From the NCBI RefSeq assembly GCF_016583785.1, contig NZ_NRRU01000039.1, positions 1-45,597 of the forward strand: a DNA stretch of 45,597 nt. The letters are read 5' to 3'. The stretch is from Rubrivivax gelatinosus (GTDB lineage: Bacteria; Pseudomonadota; Gammaproteobacteria; Burkholderiales; Burkholderiaceae_C). Shown here piece after piece: positions 1 through 8,075 of the stretch. Numbering within the stretch: the first letter of the stretch is position 1; the number at the start of each line of letters is the position of its first letter. Below the pieces are notes generated by a model. The model worked only from the letters and a program-made list of their open reading frames with translations. It searched no databases and was not told the DNA's origin. The translations under genes and the position numbers were made by a program.

Positions 1-744
1 GCCTGGTGGCTGGTGGTCGGCAGCGTCGCCGCGCTGGCGGCTCTGCTGCAGGCGGCGCTGCTGCAGCTGCCGGCCTGGGCGGCGCTGCCGCTGCTGGCGC
101 TGGCGCTCAAACCCGCATTCGCCTGGCGCATGCTGCGCGACGAGGTGGCCGCGGTCGAACGTGCCTTCGCCGACGGCGGGCTGGCGGCGGCGCGGCAGCG
201 ACTGCGCTCGCTGTGCAGCCGCGACGTCGAGCAGCTCGACGCCCGCACGGTGCGCGAGACCGCGATCGAGACCCTGGCCGAGAACCTGAACGACTCCTTC
301 GTCGCGCCGCTGTTCTGGTTCTGCGTCGCCGGCCTGCCCGGCGCCTGGGCCTGGCGCGCGGTGAACACGCTGGACGCGATGTGGGGCTACCGCGGCCGCT
401 GGGAGTGGGCCGGCAAGTGGGCTGCACGCGCCGACGACGCGCTCGGCTGGCTGCCGGCGCGGCTGACCGCCGCGCTGCTGTGGCGCCCGGCGATCGGGCT
501 GGCGCCGCTGTGGCACGAAGCCGGCCGCACGCCGTCGCCCAACGGCGGCTGGCCCATGGGCGCGATGGCGCTGCGCCTGGGCGTGCGCCTGGGCAAACCG
601 GGCGTCTACACGCTGAACGACGGCGGCCGCGACGCCGATGCGGCCGCGCTCGAACGTGCGCTGGCCATCGGAGAGCAGGCGGCCTTGGGCGCGCTGGTGG
701 CGGCGCTGATCTGGCTGATGGGGAGTGCGACATGGACCGGCTGA
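1..744 (+). CDS. cbiB: Adenosylcobinamide-phosphate synthase CbiB/CobD, 5'-truncated by the window edge
   Basis: This integral membrane enzyme joins adenosylcobyric acid to (R)-1-aminopropan-2-ol phosphate (or related amine) late in cobalamin synthesis. The visible 247 residues are the C-terminal part; the family is usually about 300-330 aa, so the N-terminus lies upstream of the window. Conserved family segments are visible: the RTVRETAIETLAENLNDSFVAPLFW stretch (about residues 80-105), a VNTLDAMWGYR-like segment about 20 residues later, and a final Trp-rich hydrophobic tail. Its last 13 bases overlap the next gene, threonine-phosphate decarboxylase, which makes the amine donor for this enzyme. 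No start is chosen because the gene is open at base 1. Identification is by family motifs and context. Confidence 0.93.
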   Translation, partial: AWWLVVGSVAALAALLQAALLQLPAWAALPLLALALKPAFAWRMLRDEVAAVERAFADGGLAAARQRLRSLCSRDVEQLDARTVRETAIETLAENLNDSFVAPLFWFCVAGLPGAWAWRAVNTLDAMWGYRGRWEWAGKWAARADDALGWLPARLTAALLWRPAIGLAPLWHEAGRTPSPNGGWPMGAMALRLGVRLGKPGVYTLNDGGRDADAAALERALAIGEQAALGALVAALIWLMGSATWTG

Positions 745-1637
745 CGCAGGCGCAAAGCCTGGCCTTCAACCCCGAGCCGGCACCGGCACGCGTGCACGGC
801 GGCCCCGGCCGCGACGGTGCTGCGGCCTGGGACTTCTCGACCTGCGCCAACGCCGCCGGGCCCTGCCCGCAGGTGCTGGACGCGCTGCAGCGTGTCGACC
901 CCTGTGCCTACCCCGACCCCGGCTACCACGCGCTGCGCGAGCGCCTGGCCGACTGGCACCGCGTGCCGGCGGGCCGCATCCTGTTCGCCGCCAGCGCGAG
1001 CGAGTTCATCCAGCGCGTCAGCGCCGTCGGCGCGCGCCTGATGCCGGGCGCGGTGGCGGTGCCGCGCCACGCCTACGGCGACTACACGACCGCAGCGCGT
1101 GCCGCCGGCCGCGCCGTGCTGGTGGCGGGCGCTGGGCCGGCGACGCTGCGCTGGGTGGGCGAGCCGTCCAGCCCGCGGGGCCAGGACGCCGCGCCGCCGC
1201 CCGACCCGCAGCGTGTGCCGACGGTGCTGGACGGCGTCTACGCGCCGCTGCGGCTGCAGGGTGCGAGCCGCTGGAACTGGGCCGACCGCCAGGCGGTGTT
1301 CGTGCTGCACGGCCCGAACAAGGCGCTGGGCCTGTGCGGCCTGCGCGGCGCCTACGTCGTCGCCCCCGATGCCGAGGCCGTCGACTGGGACGCCGCGGCG
1401 TGGATGCAGGCGCTGGCCGCTGCCGAGCCGGTGCTGCAACGCCACCCCGGCGCCTGGCTCTGGCTGCTCAGCGATGGCCGCTGCCCCGGCGAGCCGCCGG
1501 CGCCACGCGCCGCGGCCCAGGTCGTGATCGTCGACCACGACGACGGCCCGGTGTCCATCGGCCGCTGCGCCGCCTGGGCCGAAGCCTGGGGCGCGCGCTG
1601 GGTGCCGGCCAACCGATTCGACGGAGAACGACGATGA
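732..1637 (+). CDS. cobC: L-threonine-O-3-phosphate decarboxylase, CobC/CobD-type PLP enzyme
   Basis: A 301-residue fold-type I PLP protein of the histidinol-phosphate aminotransferase-like family. It would decarboxylate threonine phosphate to aminopropanol phosphate, the linker of the nucleotide loop. The probable Schiff-base lysine is K197 in HGPNKALGL, followed by CGLRGAY, the usual position in this family. An aspartate-tyrosine pair (DGVY, near 167-170) fits the cofactor ring contacts. The ATG at 732 was chosen because it gives a family-like N-terminus and overlaps cbiB by 13 bases; the open frame extends further upstream but only as a shadow of cbiB. The stop overlaps the next start as ATGA. 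Naming differs between organisms (cobC in Pseudomonas usage, cobD in Salmonella usage). Confidence 0.88.
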   Translation: MDRLTQAQSLAFNPEPAPARVHGGPGRDGAAAWDFSTCANAAGPCPQVLDALQRVDPCAYPDPGYHALRERLADWHRVPAGRILFAASASEFIQRVSAVGARLMPGAVAVPRHAYGDYTTAARAAGRAVLVAGAGPATLRWVGEPSSPRGQDAAPPPDPQRVPTVLDGVYAPLRLQGASRWNWADRQAVFVLHGPNKALGLCGLRGAYVVAPDAEAVDWDAAAWMQALAAAEPVLQRHPGAWLWLLSDGRCPGEPPAPRAAAQVVIVDHDDGPVSIGRCAAWAEAWGARWVPANRFDGERR

Positions 1638-2005
1638 ACGAGAGCACCGAGCTGCTGGTCTGCAGCACCTGCCGCCCGCCGGGCGCGCCGCGCGACGGCG
1701 TCGCCGCCGGCCAGCAGCTCTTCGAGGCCGTGCAGGCGCTGGCCGCCGCCGATCCCGGTGCGCCGCGCGTGCGCGCCGTCGCCTGCCTGTCGGCCTGCGG
1801 CCGCAGCTGCAGCGCCGCGCTGCAGGCGCCGGGCAAATACAGCTACGTGTTTGGCGACCTGCAGGCCGACGCCGCCAGCGCCGCCGACCTGCTGGCCGCC
1901 GCCGCGCGCCACCAGGCGCTGGAAGACGGCCAGATCCCCTGGCGCGAGCGCCCCGAGTCGCTGCGCCGCGGCACGCTGGCGCGGCTGCCGCCGACGATCC
2001 CGTGA
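1634..2005 (+). CDS. DUF1636 predicted metal-binding protein
   Basis: A 123-residue protein starting at an ATG that overlaps the preceding stop (ATGA), so it is probably translationally coupled to the decarboxylase gene. Two cysteine pairs are visible: LVCSTCRPP near residue 10, and the cluster VACLSACGRSCSAAL around residues 50-62. The arrangement resembles thioredoxin-like ferredoxins and is typical of DUF1636, a family often seen near cobalamin genes. A role in metal or Fe-S handling is inferred from the cysteines and neighbours; no reaction is known to me. It is the last gene of this small cob operon before the chemoreceptors. Confidence 0.8.
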   Translation: MNESTELLVCSTCRPPGAPRDGVAAGQQLFEAVQALAAADPGAPRVRAVACLSACGRSCSAALQAPGKYSYVFGDLQADAASAADLLAAAARHQALEDGQIPWRERPESLRRGTLARLPPTIP

Positions 2006-2025
2006 CCTAGTGCCGGTGGCGAGTT

Positions 2026-2039
2026 CTGATCGGTCTCAA
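2026..2039. promoter_or_regulatory. Degenerate FNR/Anr-like box upstream of the first chemoreceptor
   Basis: CTGAT-CGGT-CTCAA matches the FNR consensus TTGAT-N4-ATCAA at 8 of 10 positions. It sits 73 bases before the TTG start at 2113. A better copy stands before the second chemoreceptor, and the flanking bases also agree (TCTGATC then TCAA), so it may be either a shared regulatory site or a remnant of the duplication. Binding is inferred only from the pattern. Confidence 0.3.
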
Positions 2040-2112
2040 GGAACCTGGGCCGTGACCGACATTGGGCGAAGAGGCCGCCCGCCATCCGGGCGCGCCCGTG
2101 CCGGAGCCCGTC

Positions 2113-3669
2113 TTGAACCTGCTTTCGACCTTCCGTTCCAAGATCGTCGCCCTGATCGTGCTCGCGATCGCGGGCCTGCTGCTGCTGTCGGCGCTGTCGT
2201 TCTGGCAGTTGCGCAACCAGTTGATCGATGGCCGACGCGGTGAACTCGTCGCCGCGGTGCAGTCGGCCGCGACCATCGTCGACAGCTACCGCGCCAAGGC
2301 CGAGGCCGGCAAGATGAGCGTCGACGACGCCAAGGCCGCGGCCGTCGCCGCGCTGCGCGACTCGCGCTACGGGCCCGAAGGCAAGGACTACTTCTACATC
2401 TGGACGCTGGACTCGGTGAACGTGCTCGTGCCGAGCAAGCCCGAATGGGCCGGCCAGCGCCTGGTCGGCAAGGTGCTCGACGCCAACGGCGTCGACGTCA
2501 TCGCCGCGATGCTCGACCGCCTGAAGGCCAGCCCCGACGGCCGCATGTTCATCGAGGTGATGTTCCCGAAGCCGGGCGAGACCGTGCCCCAGGCCAAGCT
2601 GCAGTACGCGCAGCGTGTTCCCGGCTGGGACTGGATGGTCGGTTCCGGCCTGTACATGGACGGCATCGTGGCCCAGGTGCGCGTGGCCCTCCTCAAGGCG
2701 CTGGCGCTGACCGGCGCGCTGGTGCTTGCGCTCGGCGTCGCCGGCTTCTGGATCGCACGCGTGGTGCTGCGCCAGATCGGCGGCGAGCCGGCCGACGCGA
2801 TGGCGGCGATGAAGGCCGTGGCCGCCGGTGACCTGACGGTGTCGCTGGCAACTGCGCATCGCAACAGCCTGATGGCCGAGCTCGACGCGACGGTGAAGTC
2901 GCTGCGCACCACGATCTCCAGCGTACGCGGCTCGATCGACAGCATCACGACGGCATCTTCCGAGATCGCGGTCGGCAGTGCCGACCTGTCGGCACGCACC
3001 GAACAGACGGCGTCCAACCTGCAGCAGACGGCGTCGTCGATGGAGGAACTGACCGGCACGGTGCAGACGACGGCGGCCTCGGCGCGCCAGGCGCACGAGC
3101 TGGCCGGGCAGGCCGCGGCTTCGGCCATCAGCGGCAGCCGGGCGGTAGGCAAGGTGGTCGAGACCATGGGCGCGATCAACGACAGCTCGCGCCGCATCAC
3201 CGAGATCATCGCCGTCATCGACGGCATCGCCTTCCAGACCAACATCCTGGCGCTGAACGCCGCGGTCGAAGCGGCGCGTGCCGGCGAGCAGGGCCGCGGC
3301 TTTGCGGTCGTCGCCGGCGAGGTGCGCACGCTGGCGCAGCGCAGTGCGCAGGCGGCACGCGAGATCAAGACGCTGATCGACGAGTCGGTGACGCGTGTCG
3401 ATGCCGGCAGCACGCTGGTGGCCACGGCCGGCAGCGCGATGACGGCGCTGGAGCAGAGCGTGGCGCGCGTGACGACGACGATCTCCGAGATCACCGGCGC
3501 GACCACCGAGCAGTCCACCGGCATCGGCGAGGTCAACCGCGCCGTCGCCGAACTCGACCGTGCGACGCAGCAGAACGCGGCGCTGGTCGAAGAGTCGGGT
3601 GCCGCCGCCGAGAGCCTGAAGGAACAGGCGCGCCGGCTGCGTGATGCGGTGGAAGTCTTCCGGCTGTGA
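2113..3669 (+). CDS. Methyl-accepting chemotaxis protein, single-Cache sensor (tandem copy 1)
   Basis: A 518-residue chemoreceptor. Order of parts: first membrane helix at about 11-30, a periplasmic sCache-2-like domain at about 40-185 (GKDYFYIW near 90, [11 protein letters not shown] near 171-181), second membrane helix about 191-216, HAMP from about 217, and a cytoplasmic signalling domain whose hairpin tip is [25 protein letters not shown]. It would pass a small-molecule signal to CheA/CheW. There is no NWETF-like CheR/CheB tether at the C-terminus, which ends EVFRL. The start is TTG at 2113, with GGAG six bases upstream (2103-2106). The second copy has the same GGAG-N6-TTG layout and exactly the same length, which supports this choice over the TTG at 2062. 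The ligand cannot be told from sequence. Confidence 0.92.
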   Translation: MNLLSTFRSKIVALIVLAIAGLLLLSALSFWQLRNQLIDGRRGELVAAVQSAATIVDSYRAKAEAGKMSVDDAKAAAVAALRDSRYGPEGKDYFYIWTLDSVNVLVPSKPEWAGQRLVGKVLDANGVDVIAAMLDRLKASPDGRMFIEVMFPKPGETVPQAKLQYAQRVPGWDWMVGSGLYMDGIVAQVRVALLKALALTGALVLALGVAGFWIARVVLRQIGGEPADAMAAMKAVAAGDLTVSLATAHRNSLMAELDATVKSLRTTISSVRGSIDSITTASSEIAVGSADLSARTEQTASNLQQTASSMEELTGTVQTTAASARQAHELAGQAAASAISGSRAVGKVVETMGAINDSSRRITEIIAVIDGIAFQTNILALNAAVEAARAGEQGRGFAVVAGEVRTLAQRSAQAAREIKTLIDESVTRVDAGSTLVATAGSAMTALEQSVARVTTTISEITGATTEQSTGIGEVNRAVAELDRATQQNAALVEESGAAAESLKEQARRLRDAVEVFRL

Positions 3670-3709
3670 GCCAGGGCCGGCGCCTAGCGAGGCGGCCGGC
3701 TCCCGATCT

Positions 3710-3723
3710 CTGATCCAGATCAA
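3710..3723. promoter_or_regulatory. FNR/Anr-like box upstream of the second chemoreceptor
   Basis: CTGAT-CCAG-ATCAA matches the FNR/Anr consensus TTGAT-N4-ATCAA at 9 of 10 positions. It lies in the 213-base gap between the two chemoreceptor genes, 159 bases before the TTG start at 3883. A role in oxygen-dependent expression of the second receptor is plausible but inferred. Apart from this site and a GC-rich hairpin just after the first receptor stop (about 3668-3702), nothing else was recognised in the gap. Confidence 0.4.
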
Positions 3724-3882
3724 AAAGCATCCCGTCCTGACACCGGGTGGGTGACGTTCGGGCGTTGTGCGTGACGTTCTTGTCGGCAGCGGTGCCGGCC
3801 AGCGTTACGCGCCGTCGTGCAAGCCAGAATTGAAAAAAACAGCCAGCCCGGTCCGCGGGCGGCCTTGCCGTCGGAGTCCCCC

Positions 3883-5439
3883 TTGAAGTTGTTCTCGTCG
3901 TTCCGTTCCAAGATCGTCGGCCTCACCACGCTGGCGATCACCGGGCTGTGCCTGCTGGCCGCGCTCTCGTCCTGGCAGTTGCGCAACCAGCTGGTCGAAG
4001 ACCGCCGCAGCGAGATCGTCGCCGCAGTGCAGACCGCCTTCTCCATCGTCAACGGTTTCCGCCAGAAGGCCGAGGCCGGCAAGATGAGCGTCGAAGAGGC
4101 CCAGGCCGCCGCCAAGGCCGCAATGCTGGAGGCGCGCTGGGGCCCCGACGGCAAGGACTACTTCTTCGTCTGGACGCTGGACCAGGTCAACGTCGTGCAC
4201 CCGGCTCGGCCCGAATGGGCCGGCCAGCGCCTGGTCGGCAAGGTGCTGGACTCGAGCGGCGTGGACATCATCAAGGCGATGATCGACCCGCTGAAGGCCA
4301 GCCCCGACGGCAAGGCCTTCGCCCAGATCCTGTACCCCAAGCTCGGCCAGACCGTGCCGCTGCCGAAGATGAACTACATGCAGCACGTGCCCGGCTGGGA
4401 CTGGATGGTGGGTTCGGGCCTGTACCTGGACGACATCGACGCCAAGGTGTACGCGGCGCTGCTGAAGACGCTGGTGGTGGCCGGCGCGGTGATCCTGGCG
4501 CTCGGCGTCGCCGGTTTCTGGATCGCGCGCGTGGTGCTGCGCCAGATCGGCGGCGAACCGGCCGAGGCGATGGCGGCGATGAAGGCCGTGGCCGCCGGCG
4601 ACCTGACGGTGTCGCTGGCCACCCCGCACCGCAACAGCCTGATGGCCGAACTGGACGCCACGGTGAAGGCGCTGCGCGCGACGATCGCCAGCGTGCGCTC
4701 GTCGGTCGACAACATCGGCACCGCGTCCTCCGAGATCGCCGTCGGCAGCGCCGACCTGTCGGCGCGCACCGAGCAGACCGCCGCCAACCTGCAGCAGACG
4801 GCGGCGTCGATGGAGCAGCTGACCGGCACGGTGCAGACGACGGCGGCCTCGGCGCGCCAGGCGCACGAGCTGGCCGGGCAGGCGGCGGCTTCGGCCGTCA
4901 GCGGCAGCCGGGCGGTGGGCAAGGTGGTCGAGACCATGGGCGCGATCAACGACAGCTCGCGCCGCATCACCGAGATCATCGCCGTCATCGACGGCATCGC
5001 CTTCCAGACCAACATCCTGGCGCTGAACGCGGCGGTGGAGGCGGCACGCGCCGGCGAGCAGGGCCGCGGCTTCGCCGTCGTCGCCGGCGAGGTGCGCACG
5101 CTGGCGCAGCGCAGCGCGCAGGCGGCACGCGAGATCAAGACGCTGATCGACGAGTCGGTGACGCGTGTCGACGCCGGCAGCACGCTGGTGGCCACGGCCG
5201 GCAGCGCGATGGCGGCGCTGGAGCAGAGCGTGGCGCGCGTGACGACGACGATTGCGGAAATCACCGGCGCGACCACCGAGCAGTCCACCGGCATCGGCGA
5301 GGTCAACCGCGCCGTCGCCGAGCTCGACCGTGCGACGCAGCAGAACGCGGCGCTGGTCGAGGAGTCAGGTGCCGCCGCCGAGAGCCTGAAGGAACAGGCG
5401 CGCCGGCTGCGCGATGCGGTGGAAGTCTTCCGGCTGTAA
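3883..5439 (+). CDS. Methyl-accepting chemotaxis protein, single-Cache sensor (tandem copy 2)
   Basis: A 518-residue paralogue of the gene just upstream, with the same length and domain order: membrane helix about 11-30, sCache-2-like sensor to about 185, second helix, HAMP, signalling domain ending EVFRL. The sensor domains differ at many positions (for example GKDYFFVW here against GKDYFYIW). From the HAMP onwards the two proteins are almost identical, with only a handful of Ser/Ala-type changes. The start is TTG at 3883 with GGAG six bases upstream (3873-3876), the same layout as copy 1; a GTG at 3817 would add 22 residues not matched in copy 1. It is convergent with cobU. The likely role is a second input to the same chemotaxis array with a different or shifted ligand range. 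Confidence 0.92.
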   Translation: MKLFSSFRSKIVGLTTLAITGLCLLAALSSWQLRNQLVEDRRSEIVAAVQTAFSIVNGFRQKAEAGKMSVEEAQAAAKAAMLEARWGPDGKDYFFVWTLDQVNVVHPARPEWAGQRLVGKVLDSSGVDIIKAMIDPLKASPDGKAFAQILYPKLGQTVPLPKMNYMQHVPGWDWMVGSGLYLDDIDAKVYAALLKTLVVAGAVILALGVAGFWIARVVLRQIGGEPAEAMAAMKAVAAGDLTVSLATPHRNSLMAELDATVKALRATIASVRSSVDNIGTASSEIAVGSADLSARTEQTAANLQQTAASMEQLTGTVQTTAASARQAHELAGQAAASAVSGSRAVGKVVETMGAINDSSRRITEIIAVIDGIAFQTNILALNAAVEAARAGEQGRGFAVVAGEVRTLAQRSAQAAREIKTLIDESVTRVDAGSTLVATAGSAMAALEQSVARVTTTIAEITGATTEQSTGIGEVNRAVAELDRATQQNAALVEESGAAAESLKEQARRLRDAVEVFRL

Positions 5440-5459
5440 CGGCAGCGGCCGTCGGCCGG

Positions 5460-5486
5460 GAGCGCGTGAAGTCGCGCTCAGGCCTT
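5460..5486. repeat. Hairpin repeat copy 1, at the cobU stop codon
   Basis: GAGCGCG (5460-5466) and CGCGCTC (5473-5479) form a perfect 7-bp stem around the loop TGAAGT, followed by AGGCCTT. It lies between the convergent ends of the second chemoreceptor and cobU and overlaps the cobU stop codon (5478-5480). Two related copies lie at 17131-17155 and 17205-17221, also between convergent genes. It could act as a bidirectional 3'-end structure or belong to a REP-like family. Confidence 0.65.
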
Positions 5487-6047
5487 GACGGCCAGCGCCT
5501 GCCCGGCGACGACCCAGCTGACACGCGCGCAGGCGGCGCCGACCTCGCGGTGCAGGTCGCCGAGCGCGTCGATGTAGCGCCGCGTCGCGGCGTCGGCCGG
5601 CACGCTGCCCAGGCCGATCTCGGTGGACACCAGCACCACCGGCCCCGGGGCTGCCGCCAGCGCGGCGCACAAGTCGGCACGCGCCGCGTGCCAGCCGGTG
5701 TCGTCGAGCGCGGGGCTGCTGCTGCCGACGGCTTCGGGTACCAGCAGGTTGGTCAGCCACAGCGTCAGGCAGTCGACGACCAGCAGGCGCTGCGGTGCCG
5801 AGTGCAGGCGGATCACCGCTGCCAGTTCGCGCGGCTCCTCGACGCAGCCGGCGCGCGGCAGCAGCGCGGCGCGGTCGGCGCGGTGGCGTGCGATGCGCGC
5901 GGCCATCTCGTCGTCGCTGACGGTGGCCGTGGCGACGACCACGGCCTCGTGGCCCGGCGTTCGCAGCCAGGCGATGGCGCGGTTTTCGGCCTGGCGCGTC
6001 TTGCCGCTGCGCTGGCCGCCGAGTATCAGTTCGTGCTGGGGATGCAG
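5478..6047 (-). CDS. cobU: Adenosylcobinamide kinase / adenosylcobinamide-phosphate guanylyltransferase
   Basis: A bifunctional enzyme (CobU/CobP) that phosphorylates adenosylcobinamide and transfers GMP to give adenosyl-GDP-cobinamide. Visible motifs: P-loop GGQRSGKT immediately after the N-terminus, the ARHRADR segment carrying the expected guanylylated histidine, VVDCLTLWLTNLL, and STEIGLGSVP near the end. The length, about 189 aa, is normal. The start is a problem: no ATG, GTG or TTG lies in frame between the P-loop and a point well inside the opposite-strand cysteine-rich gene. The CTG at 6047 gives a family-like N-terminus (ten residues before the P-loop) and is proposed here with low certainty. 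The gene is divergent from the cysteine-rich gene and convergent with the chemoreceptor. Confidence 0.88.
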   Translation of the reverse strand: MHPQHELILGGQRSGKTRQAENRAIAWLRTPGHEAVVVATATVSDDEMAARIARHRADRAALLPRAGCVEEPRELAAVIRLHSAPQRLLVVDCLTLWLTNLLVPEAVGSSSPALDDTGWHAARADLCAALAAAPGPVVLVSTEIGLGSVPADAATRRYIDALGDLHREVGAACARVSWVVAGQALAVKA

Positions 6048-6152
6048 ATTCGTCTTTCGTCGGCGCCGGGCGGCGGCGATGATAACGAGGCCCCTTCGCC
6101 GACGCGGAGCGCCCGCTTCGGTAGCATCCTTGTTCAGCCGAACGGAGCCGCG

Positions 6153-6500
6153 ATGCAGCCCAAGGACACCACGACGAACGAGGCCTTCAAGGGCTTCACC
6201 AACAGCGCCTGCCCGTTCTATCCGTGCCACCAGGGTGTCAAGCGCGAGTTCAACTGCCTGTTCTGCTACTGCCCGCTGAGCGCGCTCGAGTGCCCCGGCA
6301 ACTACGAGGTCTTCGTCAGCGCCAACGGCGTCAAGCGCAAGGACTGCTCCAACTGCACGCTGCCGCACGACGGCTACCGCCAGTCCTGGGGCTTCATCCA
6401 GAAGTGGCTGGAACGCCCGGTGCACTGGCGCGGGCTGCCGCAGACGCGGCGTTACACCGCGGCGCCGGAGAACGCGCTGCCGGACGAGTCGGGGGCCTGA
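6153..6500 (+). CDS. Cysteine-rich small domain protein of cobalamin clusters
   Basis: A 115-residue cytoplasmic protein with eight cysteines in its first 75 residues, arranged as CPFYPCH, then CLFCYCPL, LECPG, and CSNC, followed by a conserved SWGFIQKWLE segment. This matches the small cysteine-rich domain family (Pfam PF04071 type) often encoded beside cobalamin genes. Metal or Fe-S binding is likely from the cysteine spacing; the reaction or partner is unknown. The ATG at 6153 follows CGGAGCCGCG, a reasonable ribosome site. It is divergent from cobU across a 105-base gap and faces the cobQ pair. Confidence 0.82.
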   Translation: MQPKDTTTNEAFKGFTNSACPFYPCHQGVKREFNCLFCYCPLSALECPGNYEVFVSANGVKRKDCSNCTLPHDGYRQSWGFIQKWLERPVHWRGLPQTRRYTAAPENALPDESGA

Positions 6501-6536
6501 GCCTGGCTTTCAGGACCTTCCGGCCTTGAACGTCCC

Positions 6537-8075
6537 TCAGCGCGCCAGCGCCAGCAGCGCGTCCAGGTCCAGGTCGGCTTCGAGCTGCGCCGCGTAGGCG
6601 TCGAGCAGGGCTTCGACGCGGGCCTCGTAGTCGACGCCGGTGCCGACGGCGCCGAGGCTGTCCAGCCAGCGCCGGCGCCAGCCGTCGGCGGCGAACAGCC
6701 CGTGCACGTAGCTGCCCATCACGCGGCCGTCGGCCGAGACCGCGCCTTCGGCGCGTGCGCCGCCGCCCTCGTCCAGCCGCAGCCAGGGGCGCGCCAGCCC
6801 GGCTCCGGTGCTGCGGCCCATGTGCATCTCGTAGCCGCGCACGCGCAGGCCGCTGGCGGCGTCGAGCGCGTCCAGGTCGAGCAGGCGCTTGTCCGCCGTG
6901 ATCGTGGTCTCGATGTCCAGCAGCCCCAGCCCCGGCGTCGAGCCGGGCTCGCCTTCCAGGCCCTCGGGGTCGTGCACGGCGCGGCCCAGCATCTGGAAGC
7001 CCGCGCACAGGCCGACGACGCGGCCGCCGTGGCGCACGTGGGCGTGCAGGTCGTGCTGCCAGCCCTGGGCGAAGACGTGTTCGAGGTCGGCGCGCGTGGC
7101 TTTCGAGCCGGCGAGCACGACGACCGCCGCCTCGCGCGGAATCGGCTCGCCCGGCTGCACCCAGCGCAGCGTGACGCCGGGTTCGGCCGCCAGCGGGTCC
7201 AGGTCGTCGGCGTTGGCCAGGCGCGGCGTGCGCAGCACCGCGACGACCAGGCTGCCGCCGCGCGCACGCCGCCGCGCCGCGGCGTCCAGCGCCAGCGAGT
7301 CTTCCTGCGGCAGCCGCGCGGCGCCGTCGAACCAGCGCACCAGGCCGCGCAGCGGCCAGCCGGTGGCGGCGGTGATCTGTGTGGCGGCCGGCGTGAAGAT
7401 CGCCGGGTCGCCGCGGAACTTGTTGACGACCAGCCCGGCGACACGCGCACGCTCGCTCGCCGACCACAGCGCATGGTGGCCGATGGCCGCGGCGCTGACG
7501 CCGCCGCGCGACTCGTCGCCCAGCAGCAGCACCGGCAGGTCGGCGGCTTCGGCCAGGCCCATGTTGCTGATGTCCTGCGGCCGCAGATAGGCCTCGGCGC
7601 CGCAGCCGGCGCCCTCGACCAGCACCAGGTCGGCCTGCTGCGACAGCCGCTCCAGGCTGTCGAGCACGGCCGGCAGCAGCCGGGGTTTCAGCGCCTGGTA
7701 GCCGGCGGCCGGCCAGCGCCCGAGCACCCGCCCGCGCAGCACCACCTGGGCGTCGACGTCGGTCTCGGGTTTCAGCAGCACCGGGTTCTGGTGCACCGAA
7801 CGCGGCACGCCGGCGGCACGCGCCTGCAGCGCCTGGGCGCGGCCGATCTCGCCGCTGGCGGCGCCTTCGGCCTCGCCGGCGACGGCGGCGTTGTTGCTCA
7901 TGTTCTGCGCCTTGAACGGCTGCACGACGAGGCCGCGCCGGGCGTAGGCGCGCGCCAGGCCGGCGACGAGCAGGCTTTTGCCGACGTCCGAGCCGGTGCC
8001 CTGCACCATCAGCCGGCGCGCGCGCCGCGGCGCCGCCGGGGCCGGCGTGAACCCGACCGGGTCGTCGGCCGTCAC
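6537..8075 (-). CDS. cobQ: Cobyric acid synthase paralogue, downstream copy
   Basis: A 512-residue glutamine-dependent amidotransferase of the CobQ/CbiP family, which amidates the b, d, e and g side chains of adenosylcobyrinate a,c-diamide. The N-terminal ATPase domain has the QGTGSDVGKS phosphate loop (about 25-34) and PFKAQNMSNNAAV (53-65). The C-terminal class I glutaminase domain has the nucleophile elbow GLCAGF with C357 and the catalytic HGLF with H458. The usual GD-DRGG motif is DESRGG here, while NKFRGD is intact. The GTG start at 8075 overlaps the stop of the upstream copy (GTGA), so the two are probably translationally coupled. Both copies end in the same DLDLDALLALAR tail. Whether it keeps the ancestral activity is uncertain. 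Confidence 0.9.
   Translation of the reverse strand: MTADDPVGFTPAPAAPRRARRLMVQGTGSDVGKSLLVAGLARAYARRGLVVQPFKAQNMSNNAAVAGEAEGAASGEIGRAQALQARAAGVPRSVHQNPVLLKPETDVDAQVVLRGRVLGRWPAAGYQALKPRLLPAVLDSLERLSQQADLVLVEGAGCGAEAYLRPQDISNMGLAEAADLPVLLLGDESRGGVSAAAIGHHALWSASERARVAGLVVNKFRGDPAIFTPAATQITAATGWPLRGLVRWFDGAARLPQEDSLALDAAARRRARGGSLVVAVLRTPRLANADDLDPLAAEPGVTLRWVQPGEPIPREAAVVVLAGSKATRADLEHVFAQGWQHDLHAHVRHGGRVVGLCAGFQMLGRAVHDPEGLEGEPGSTPGLGLLDIETTITADKRLLDLDALDAASGLRVRGYEMHMGRSTGAGLARPWLRLDEGGGARAEGAVSADGRVMGSYVHGLFAADGWRRRWLDSLGAVGTGVDYEARVEALLDAYAAQLEADLDLDALLALAR

Noticed and set aside
3663..3702. GC-rich hairpin after the first chemoreceptor as an intrinsic terminator
   Set aside because: The stem is interrupted and no T-run follows; it is mentioned only as a structure.
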